Of a stretch of DNA of 7,569 bases, positions 1 through 5,909 are shown one piece after another. Both the position numbers and the translations under genes were made by a program. This DNA comes from an uncultured Alphaproteobacteria bacterium. Lineage in GTDB: Bacteria; Pseudomonadota; Alphaproteobacteria; GCA-2731375. The DNA lies in contig CAJWZI010000062.1 in NCBI GenBank assembly GCA_913049615.1, positions 1-7,569 of the forward strand. Direction: 5' to 3'. Every line of letters starts with the position of its first letter. The first letter of the stretch is position 1. The notes under the pieces were generated by a model. That model was not told the DNA's origin. It worked only from the letters and a program-made list of their open reading frames with translations, and did not search any database.

Positions 1-23
1 TGATTAACGGTGCCTAAAAAACC

Positions 24-647
24 CTAGTATTTGACGATGCCCTTGTAAGCCTGGTCGCCCCACATCTCCTCCATGCATTGGTCGCGGCCACAATTGTAAC
101 GGTAGATTTTGTAACGCACCGGATATTTTTGTAATAGCCTTGATGATAGTCCTTGGCTGGATATAATTTGCCGGCGTCTTCAATTTTAGTCACGATGGTT
201 TTTTAGAGCTCCAGAGCTCATCAAGGCCTTCTTCGATGCTTCTGCCGACCGACGTTGGTCTAATGAAGTTACGAAAACGGCCGTCTCATAACTGACGCCG
301 CGATCACAGAACTGCCCACCTCCATCGGTGGGATCGACGCTGCGCCAAAATACTTCCAGAAGCATTTCGTAGGTTACTTTACTGCGATCATAAATAATCT
401 GTGCCGCTTAGCGATGGCCCGTGCCGCCCCGGACAACGTCTCTATAGGTGGGGTTTTTCAAGGTGCCGCCTGTATAGCTAGAATTAGTCTTGATTACGCC
501 AGGCACATGATCCAACTCCAATTTAACACACAAGAAACAACCGCCGGCGAATATGGCCAGCGCATCGTCATTAGCGGCAGCGGCACACAAACTCGTGGAG
601 ACGGTCAAAAATAAGGCGGAAGCAAATTTAACAATTTTTACGGTCAT
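24..647 (-). pseudogene. msrA: Decayed periplasmic peptide-methionine (S)-S-oxide reductase (MsrA)
   Basis: When intact, MsrA reduces methionine-S-sulfoxide in oxidised proteins. Read on the minus strand from ATG 647, the product begins MTVKIVKF and has a hydrophobic signal-peptide-like stretch ending near CAAAAND, so the ancestor was probably exported. Family motifs follow: AIFAGGCFLC (normally GCFWC, containing the catalytic Cys), LDHVPGV, YTGGTLKNPTYRDVV and GGTGHR. An in-frame TAA at 410-408 sits where the family has Glu (GHREA). The same frame continues with VFWRSVDPTDGGGQFCDRG, then shifts at a T run (199-204) into TIVTKIEDAG and DYHQGYYK. It shifts again at a T run (126-130) into PVRYKIYRYNCGRDQ, ending at TAG 26-24. 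Restored length is about 207 residues, normal for exported MsrA. Further family positions are changed: Trp to Leu in GCFWC, Gly to Ser in SGYTGG, and Glu to Lys in YPAEDYHQ. The repeated loss of conserved residues argues for true decay rather than sequencing error alone. Confidence 0.9.
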
Positions 648-755
648 GAAGCAGATTTCTTGGCACAAAATCATCAAAAACACCAAGTAGGCGTGATAGA
701 AACATATAAGTCGTAGGTGATTACAAATCCGACATTGAAAATTCGCCCACATACT

Positions 756-784
756 TTGAGGCTGAACGGTTTCGTGCTTTAAAC
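756..784 (+). promoter_or_regulatory. Possible sigma70-type promoter for the kinase-pyrF run
   Basis: TTGAGG at 756-761 and TTAAAC at 779-784 are separated by 17 bases, about 40 bases ahead of the first kinase start. The matches to consensus are partial (4 of 6 and 3 of 6), so this is only a candidate. It lies in the 176-base divergent gap between the broken msrA and the kinase gene, the only sizeable non-coding space available to drive the three plus-strand genes. Confidence 0.25.
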
Positions 785-823
785 AGGTTAAGCATTTTCT
801 CGGTAGGCTGGAGGCCCCAATTC

Positions 824-1885
824 ATGACCGACCTAGAGTCGCAGTTTGCCGGCACCCAGGATGTTCTTGAAAAGCACCGTTTCAATGTCGGAAATTTGCA
901 AGACTATATGTCCAGACATGTGGACGGTTTTTCCGGCGACATCACATTGAGCCAATTCAAAGGCGGCCAGTCCAACCCCACCTATCGCATTGACGCCGAT
1001 GGGCAGGTTTTTGTCCTGCGCCGCAAACCACCAGGCGATTTGTTACCCTCCGCCCATGCAGTAGACCGGGAATATCGAGTCATTAGCGCTCTCGGCCAAA
1101 CGGACGTGCCAGTCCCAAGGACTTATTGCTTATGTGAAGATACCGAGGTTATCGGCACAGCATTTTACATTATGGAAATGGTCCAGGGCCGCGTCTTCTG
1201 GGACGGCACCTTGCCGGGCATGAGCAATGAGGAACGCGGTTCCGTCTATCGCTCGGTCAATGAGGCCATGGCCGCCTTACACAGGGTGGATTATCAAGCT
1301 ATCGGATTAGGTGATTTCGGAAAGGTCGGTGAGTATCGAGAGCGTCAAATTCACCGCTGGAGTAAAACCTACCGCTTGGCGGAGATGGATCCAATTCCAG
1401 AAATGGACCACCTGATCGAATGGTTGCCAGAGAACATTCCGCCCGGTGACGAAACCACCTTGATCCATGGCGACTACCGTCTCGACAACATGATCTTTCA
1501 TCCCAAAGAACCCCGTGTCTTGGCATTGCTAGACTGGGAGTTGGCCACCCTAGGCCATCCTGTTGGCGATTTCACCTACACGCTAATGGGATGGCGCCTG
1601 GACAAGAACCTGTTTCGCGGCATAGCCCATGCCAACCTCCCGTCCTTGGGAATTCCCACCGAAGACGAATTTATCGCACAATATTGCCAGTCGACCGGCC
1701 GAGACGGCATTCGCAATTTGGAATGGTACCTAGCCTATAACATGTTCCGCCTGGCAGCGATCTTGCAAGGCATTGCCCTGCGGGCCAAGGATGGCACGGC
1801 GGCCAGTCCCCATGCGATAGAACAGGGCCGCCGGGCCCGCCCTCTGGCGGAAGCAGCCTGGCGGCAGGTTGAACGTCTCGTGTAA
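824..1885 (+). CDS. APH/ACAD11-like phosphotransferase, copy 1
   Basis: This is a 353-residue kinase of the aminoglycoside phosphotransferase/choline kinase fold, in the branch resembling the kinase domain of ACAD10/ACAD11 rather than true antibiotic-resistance enzymes. The N-lobe shows GQSNPTY (49-54 region), LRRKPPG (65-71, with the likely ATP-contacting Lys) and AHAVDREYRV (78-86). The catalytic loop is HGDYRLDN (215-222) and the metal-binding motif is DWE (237-239), followed by TLGHP. All core catalytic residues are present. There is no signal peptide or membrane segment, so it is expected in the cytoplasm. The start at ATG 824 is supported by GGAGG at 810-814. A paralogue follows after 18 bp, then pyrF. 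In this family the bacterial LvaA kinase phosphorylates 4-hydroxyacyl-CoA. The substrate here is unknown, and no acyl-CoA dehydrogenase gene is in the window to support the same role. Compared with copy 2, it has GDFTYTLMGW where copy 2 has ADLAYTYVSC after the metal motif, and its C-terminus is more divergent. Confidence 0.9.
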   Translation: MTDLESQFAGTQDVLEKHRFNVGNLQDYMSRHVDGFSGDITLSQFKGGQSNPTYRIDADGQVFVLRRKPPGDLLPSAHAVDREYRVISALGQTDVPVPRTYCLCEDTEVIGTAFYIMEMVQGRVFWDGTLPGMSNEERGSVYRSVNEAMAALHRVDYQAIGLGDFGKVGEYRERQIHRWSKTYRLAEMDPIPEMDHLIEWLPENIPPGDETTLIHGDYRLDNMIFHPKEPRVLALLDWELATLGHPVGDFTYTLMGWRLDKNLFRGIAHANLPSLGIPTEDEFIAQYCQSTGRDGIRNLEWYLAYNMFRLAAILQGIALRAKDGTAASPHAIEQGRRARPLAEAAWRQVERLV

Positions 1886-1903
1886 GACAAGAGTACGGAT
1901 ACG

Positions 1904-2938
1904 ATGACCGACTACCAGAATGAAACCATCCCGGTCCGCGAGGCACACCGACTGGACGAAAAAAAGCTGCACGCCTATCTGGCTGACCATATGGAAGGCA
2001 TCAGTGACGATATTGCCCTGCATCAGTTCGCCGTAGGTCAGTCGAACCCCACCTATATGGTGAGCACAGGAGGTCAGCAATACGTTCTTCGCAAAAAACC
2101 GCCAGGAACCTTACTTCCCTCGGCTCATGCGGTGGATCGGGAATACCGCGTCATTACCGCCCTAAGCCCAACAGCCGTGCCAGTGCCCAAGACCTATTTG
2201 TTGTGCGAGGATGAAAATGTGCTGGGCACCGCCTTCTATGTCATGGACATGGTGCCAGGGCGCGTTCTTGACGACCAGTTCGCTCCAGGCTTCACCCCTC
2301 GGGAACGCGGCGCCGTCTATGACAATTTGCTGGAGATTCTGGCCGCCTTCCATAGTGTTGACTACGAAGCCATCGGACTGGGCAATTTCGGACGACCGGG
2401 CAACTATTATTCCCGGCAGATCAACCGCTGGACAAAACAATATTTAGCCTCACAAACCGAAAATATACCTGCGATGAACCACCTGATGAAATGGCTGCCC
2501 CAAAACGTGCCCGAAGATTACACTACAACCCTGGTACACGGCGACTACCGCTTGGGCAATACCATCGTGCATCCCACTGAACCACACATCAGCGCAATTC
2601 TGGATTGGGAGCTGTCGACACTGGGTCACCCTTTGGCGGATCTGGCTTACACCTATGTCTCCTGTTTTATGGGAACCGGCGAAGTTCCCGTATTACTACC
2701 TGGTCTGCCTACCGAGGATGAATTCGTCTCAAAATACTGTCACCTGACAAAACGCAATTGTATTCCCGATTGGACGTTCTACAAGGTATTCCAATTATTC
2801 CGCCTGGCAGCCATTGTCCAAGGTGTTTACAAGCGGGGCCTCGACGGTATTTCATCATCCGCAAAGGCGGTGACTTATGGCGAAATGTGCCGCATGCGGT
2901 CCGTCGCAGCGTGGGCCATGGTGGAGGCATCTAGATAG
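1904..2938 (+). CDS. APH/ACAD11-like phosphotransferase, copy 2
   Basis: This 344-residue cytoplasmic kinase is the tandem paralogue of the preceding gene. By eye about half the residues match overall and considerably more in the N-lobe. It has GQSNPTY (45-51), LRKKPPG (62-68), AHAVDREYRV (75-83), the catalytic loop HGDYRLGN (212-219) and the metal motif DWE (234-236). The catalytic His-Gly-Asp and the Asn are kept; the residue before Asn is Gly instead of Asp. The C-terminal part, RGLDGISSSAKAVTYGEM, looks closer to what I expect for ACAD11-like kinases than copy 1 does, so this copy may retain the ancestral role. The start at ATG 1904 gives the same opening MTD as copy 1 and has only a weak AAGAG upstream, which suggests translation is helped by the upstream gene. 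The 3-bp gap to pyrF suggests cotranscription. The substrate is unknown; a hydroxyacyl-CoA or another small hydroxylated metabolite is possible by family analogy only. Confidence 0.9.
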   Translation: MTDYQNETIPVREAHRLDEKKLHAYLADHMEGISDDIALHQFAVGQSNPTYMVSTGGQQYVLRKKPPGTLLPSAHAVDREYRVITALSPTAVPVPKTYLLCEDENVLGTAFYVMDMVPGRVLDDQFAPGFTPRERGAVYDNLLEILAAFHSVDYEAIGLGNFGRPGNYYSRQINRWTKQYLASQTENIPAMNHLMKWLPQNVPEDYTTTLVHGDYRLGNTIVHPTEPHISAILDWELSTLGHPLADLAYTYVSCFMGTGEVPVLLPGLPTEDEFVSKYCHLTKRNCIPDWTFYKVFQLFRLAAIVQGVYKRGLDGISSSAKAVTYGEMCRMRSVAAWAMVEASR

Positions 2939-2941
2939 ATT

Positions 2942-3775
2942 ATGGTCGATTTCCTGGACCGCATCGCAGCCGCCGAAAAACGCAACAAATCTTTTCTATG
3001 CGTCGGTCTAGACCCAGATCCGACGCTCCTGCCAGAGCACCTTGCTGGTCAACCAGATCCTATTTTCCAGTTTTGCAAAAGTATTGTAGATGCGACACAT
3101 GACCTGGTTCTAGCATTCAAGCCTCAGATCGCATATTTCGCCAGCCAAGCTGCCGAACAGCAGTTACGTCGCCTGATCGAGTATATTCATCTGAATACTA
3201 AGATCCCCGTGATCCTGGATGCCAAACGGGCCGACATCGCCAGCACTTCGCGCATGTATGCCGAGGAGGCGTTTGAGGTTTATGGAGCGGATGCGGTTAC
3301 TGTAAACCCCTATTTCGGGCTTGATTCTCTGCAGCCGTTTCTGGACCGCAAGGACAAGGGTGTCATCATCCTGTGTCGGACCTCAAACCCCGGCGGCGCA
3401 GAAATCCAGAACATCAAGACCGCCGACGGCAGCCCCATCTATGAGGTTGTGGCCCGCAAAGCGGCGGTCGAATGGAACAGCAACGGAAATGTCTTGCTGG
3501 TCGCTGGCGCGACCCATCCGGACGAATTACGGCGTATTCGAGACATCGTCGGCGGTATGACGCTGCTGATACCCGGCATCGGCGCTCAGGGCGGCAAAAT
3601 CTCCGCCATGATTGAAAGCGCCCGCGGCGGTGGTGTAATCATCAGTTCCTCACGGGCCGTCAATTATGCCGGCACCGGCGCCGATTTTGCCGCCGCCGCC
3701 CGCGCCGCTGCCCAGGGGACACGTGACGCCATCAACAATGCCCTCTATGCGATCTGCAAAGATATACGCGCCTGA
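2942..3775 (+). CDS. pyrF: Orotidine 5'-phosphate decarboxylase, type 2
   Basis: It decarboxylates OMP to UMP, the last step of de novo pyrimidine synthesis, in the cytoplasm. The 277-residue length and motif layout match the longer type 2 subfamily rather than the roughly 230-residue type 1 enzyme common in proteobacteria. Visible motifs are LCVGLDPDP (19-27), FKPQIAYF (59-66, with a substrate-binding Lys), the catalytic LDAKRADI (92-99, with Asp93, Lys95 and Asp98), VNPYFGLD (121-128), RTSNPGG (146-152), the phosphate-binding PGIGAQGG (211-218) and SSSRAV (235-240). The usual Gly in DAKRGDI is Ala97 here; the catalytic Lys and Asp are intact, so activity is expected. ATG 2942 lies 3 bp after the kinase stop, with GGAGG at 2923-2927 inside that gene, giving a rather long 14-base spacing. 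The stop codon lies in an inverted repeat shared with the convergent aldolase gene. Confidence 0.95.
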   Translation: MVDFLDRIAAAEKRNKSFLCVGLDPDPTLLPEHLAGQPDPIFQFCKSIVDATHDLVLAFKPQIAYFASQAAEQQLRRLIEYIHLNTKIPVILDAKRADIASTSRMYAEEAFEVYGADAVTVNPYFGLDSLQPFLDRKDKGVIILCRTSNPGGAEIQNIKTADGSPIYEVVARKAAVEWNSNGNVLLVAGATHPDELRRIRDIVGGMTLLIPGIGAQGGKISAMIESARGGGVIISSSRAVNYAGTGADFAAAARAAAQGTRDAINNALYAICKDIRA

Positions 3776-3785
3776 TTATCAGGCG
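3769..3785. terminator. Inverted repeat spanning two convergent stop codons
   Basis: CGCCTGA (3769-3775), a 3-base spacer TTA, and TCAGGCG (3779-3785) form a perfect 7-bp inverted repeat. The pyrF stop TGA is the end of the left arm, and the minus-strand TGA of the aldolase gene is the end of the right arm. It could form a short GC-rich hairpin in either transcript and act as a bidirectional terminator. There is no clear U tract on either side, so intrinsic termination is uncertain. Confidence 0.4.
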
Positions 3786-4699
3786 GCCTTAGCCAGGGTG
3801 AAGCCCAGATCGGCGCAAGACTTGTTCAAGGTCGCGGCACCACTCACCGAAAGGGGCAGCATGGGCGGGCGCATATTTCGCCAGGCAGCATTGCCGCTGT
3901 TCTGGGCCATTAACTCCTTCATGGCCGGCACGGCGCCATGGGCTTGTAGCATCAAGCGGGTCGCCGTGGCTGTTTCTTGAGCAGTCTCAGCGGCCAACAT
4001 TTCGCCGGACAGGTAAGCGGCATATACATCCCGACACAACATTGAAGTGGCGTTGCCGGTAGCTGTAATACAGCCCGCGCCGCCCTCTTTCAAAATAGCC
4101 AGCAAATACTGCTCGGTGCCGGCAAAGGTACGGAAACCGGGGATGGCCCGCGCCACAGCCTGCATATCATTCCAGTCACCCGACGAATCTTTTACGCCAA
4201 CCACAGTTAGCGGATACGTCTGATTCAGGCGGACCAGCAGATCGGTGCCAATATCCAGACCGGTCATCGTGGGGAAGTCATAGACCACCACGCGCATGCG
4301 GTTATCAGCAATTCTTTGGATCACATGATCGAAACAGGCGAACAGAGCATCGTCGCCGACGCTCTTGTAATAAAATGGCGGCAACATGAGAATTTGATAG
4401 AAACCGGCATCCAGGGCCGCCTTTGTAAGTTCGATGGTATCCGGCAGGGCACAGCAGCCTGTGCCAATCATTATCTTGTCCTTGGAAATGCTTGAACTCG
4501 CGGCTGCTTCAATGACTCCCATCCTTTCGCCTACAGAAAAGGAATTCGCTTCGCCCGTCGTGCCCAGGACCGCGACGCCGTCGCATCCATTGGCCAGCAG
4601 CCATTTGTAATGCGCAACCATGGCCGTATAATCAACGGTCAAATCGTCATGCAGGGGAGTGACAGCGGCGCTCCAGACGCCAGAAAGACTATCGCTCAT
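3779..4699 (-). CDS. DapA/NanA-superfamily aldolase or lyase
   Basis: This 306-residue (beta/alpha)8 enzyme belongs to the class I pyruvate-aldolase superfamily (dihydrodipicolinate synthase/N-acetylneuraminate lyase). Family features are GTTGE (46-50), PPFYYK (107-112, with Tyr110 aligning to the proton-relay Tyr), YDFP (140-143, with catalytic Tyr140) and GVKDSSGD (168-175), where Lys170 would form the Schiff base. The chemistry is therefore likely a pyruvate or 2-oxoacid aldol, retro-aldol or dehydration reaction. In true DapA the segment is YNxPSRTG, with Arg holding the aspartate-semialdehyde carboxylate. Here it reads YDFPTMTG, so that Arg is Met145 and Asn is Asp141. I therefore avoid the symbol dapA; a sugar-acid or hydroxy-oxoglutarate type lyase is as likely. 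The start ATG 4699 is 15 bp after the stop of the ycgN-like gene, with AGGA at 4712-4715 overlapping that stop, which suggests translational coupling. It converges on pyrF. Confidence 0.88.
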   Translation of the reverse strand: MSDSLSGVWSAAVTPLHDDLTVDYTAMVAHYKWLLANGCDGVAVLGTTGEANSFSVGERMGVIEAAASSSISKDKIMIGTGCCALPDTIELTKAALDAGFYQILMLPPFYYKSVGDDALFACFDHVIQRIADNRMRVVVYDFPTMTGLDIGTDLLVRLNQTYPLTVVGVKDSSGDWNDMQAVARAIPGFRTFAGTEQYLLAILKEGGAGCITATGNATSMLCRDVYAAYLSGEMLAAETAQETATATRLMLQAHGAVPAMKELMAQNSGNAAWRNMRPPMLPLSVSGAATLNKSCADLGFTLAKAA

Positions 4700-4714
4700 G
4701 GCTTAATCCAATCC

Positions 4715-5173
4715 TCAAGGTTCCTTGTCCAGAACGTGATGCTCCAACGGGCCCGCATGGCGTTCACTAACGCATCGGCCACGCACCGAAATACCCACAC
4801 GGTGTACACTATGTGGGTCGCCGGTGACCAGAGGATGCCAAAACGGCAATTTTTTACCCTCTGCCAACAGTCGATAAGCACAAGTTGACGGCATCCAATA
4901 TAGTTGTGCCACGTTTTGTGGGTCCAGCACCACGCAATCCGGCACCAGCTCGGATCGCCTTTTGTAGTTACTGCAGTTGCAGTCTGCAATATCCAAAAGG
5001 CGGCATGCCACGTTGGTAAACGCCAGTTCGCCGGTTTCAATATCCTCCAGCTTATGCAGACAACATTTTGCACAGCCATCGCACAGGGATTCCCATTCTT
5101 CCCTGGTCATTTGGTCAAGAGACTTACTCTCCCAATACGGCTTGTCATCAGGGACTGTTGTCTTATCCACCAT
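4715..5173 (-). CDS. YcgN/UPF0260-family cysteine-cluster protein
   Basis: This 152-residue soluble protein belongs to the YcgN (UPF0260) branch of YkgJ-type cysteine-cluster proteins. Its molecular function is not established; the conserved cysteines suggest metal or Fe-S binding. Numbered from ATG 5173, they fall in LCDGCAKCC (30-38), VACRL (Cys57), DCNC (64-67), PDCV (Cys80) and TCAYRL (Cys98), followed by WHPLVTGDP and GISVRGR near the C-terminus, all as expected for the family. The ATG start gives a length near the roughly 150 residues usual for YcgN. An in-frame TTG at 5206 would add 11 residues including a CLSC pair; neither start has a convincing ribosome-binding site. The gene sits between the Sco-like gene and the aldolase gene on the same strand, and its stop overlaps the aldolase gene's AGGA. 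The C-terminal tail ends abruptly (HHVLDKEP). Confidence 0.9.
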   Translation of the reverse strand: MVDKTTVPDDKPYWESKSLDQMTREEWESLCDGCAKCCLHKLEDIETGELAFTNVACRLLDIADCNCSNYKRRSELVPDCVVLDPQNVAQLYWMPSTCAYRLLAEGKKLPFWHPLVTGDPHSVHRVGISVRGRCVSERHAGPLEHHVLDKEP

Positions 5174-5234
5174 GCTGCATGATAAGCAACCTAATTCGGA
5201 TGGCAATAGGTTACGGGACCGTCTTTACGTTTCC

Positions 5235-5843
5235 CTAACTTTCCGAGACCGCCGACTGGATCCGCGCCGCTATTACCTCTGACGACGTGTTGGGTGCGAA
5301 ATGGTGGAGATATTGGCCATTCGGGTCCATCAAATAAATGAACGGAGAATGGTCCATGAAATACTCGCCGTCCTTGTCGATCGCGCCCTTGGCAAAATAA
5401 GCTTTGTAGGCGCCCGCAACAGCCTTGATTTGTTCCACGGAACCCGTCAATGCCATGATCGAGGGGTGAAAATTGCTCACATAATCGGCCAGGACCTCAA
5501 CCGTGTCCCGCTCTGGATCCACGGTAATCATCAGCGGTTGTACTTTTTTGGCCATCGGTCCCAAAACGCCCAGGGCTTCCGTAATCAATTGCAGTTCCGT
5601 CGGGCAGACATCGGGGCAATTCGTAAAGCCGAACATCACGAGCAAGTAGGACCCGCGATAATCTGTGTCGCGTACAGTTTCGCCCTTATGGTTTACCAAC
5701 TCGAACGGACCACCGACGGCGGCGACGCCGGTTATTCGGGGGTTGTCACGGTTTTCATTCAGAAACAGCGTGTTCACAGTCAATCCGATAGCAACAGCAA
5801 TCACCATTGCGGCAATAAACATCATGATCCTGGAAAACGACAT
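5235..5843 (-). CDS. Sco1/SenC-family copper chaperone/thioredoxin-like protein
   Basis: Sco proteins are membrane-anchored, periplasm-facing thioredoxin-fold proteins that help load CuA of cytochrome c oxidase and reduce its cysteines. From ATG 5843 the product is 202 residues. It opens with a short basic end and a hydrophobic helix (about 7-27, MFIAAMVIAVAIGLTVNTLF) acting as a signal anchor. The thioredoxin-like domain has FGFTNCPDVCP (71-81), with the copper-binding pair Cys76/Cys80, then ITVDPERDT (106-114) and MDHSPFIYLMD (163-173), with the third copper ligand His165. All three metal ligands are present. I chose ATG 5843 because it places the anchor right at the N-terminus and has AGGG at 5855-5858; an upstream in-frame TTG at 5891 would add 16 polar residues. 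It lies 66 bp downstream of dnaA and just ahead of the ycgN-like gene. No cytochrome oxidase genes are in view. Confidence 0.93.
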   Translation of the reverse strand: MSFSRIMMFIAAMVIAVAIGLTVNTLFLNENRDNPRITGVAAVGGPFELVNHKGETVRDTDYRGSYLLVMFGFTNCPDVCPTELQLITEALGVLGPMAKKVQPLMITVDPERDTVEVLADYVSNFHPSIMALTGSVEQIKAVAGAYKAYFAKGAIDKDGEYFMDHSPFIYLMDPNGQYLHHFAPNTSSEVIAARIQSAVSES

Positions 5844-5909
5844 TGAGCTATTTACCCTACCCAAGCGGTCTACGCACTCAAATCCTGCCAAGCACTACGG
5901 TTAAAATAT

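Noticed and set aside
414..614. Plus-strand open frame across the msrA pseudogene
   Set aside because: It is antisense to recognisable MsrA sequence and has no family resemblance or good ribosome binding site.
824..2938. Aminoglycoside resistance genes
   Set aside because: The fold is shared, but GQSNPTY, RKPPG, AHAVDREYRV and DWE-LGHP place both proteins with ACAD11-like metabolic kinases, not with known antibiotic phosphotransferases.
4696..5079. Alternative frame at the end of the YcgN-like gene ending LEDWIKP, whose stop would overlap the aldolase ATG
   Set aside because: The family-like GPLEHHVLD reading stays in the main frame almost to its stop, and the upstream part of the alternative frame resembles nothing. 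A late one-base error cannot be excluded but is not needed.
5163..5171. TTATCCACC, one mismatch from the DnaA box TTATCCACA
   Set aside because: It is a single site overlapping the start of the YcgN-like coding sequence (codons for VDK), with no neighbouring boxes or AT-rich unwinding region, so it does not support an origin.
5301..5846. Long plus-strand open frame opposite the Sco-like gene
   Set aside because: The minus strand encodes a complete Sco protein with all copper ligands; the opposite frame is a shadow without recognisable motifs.
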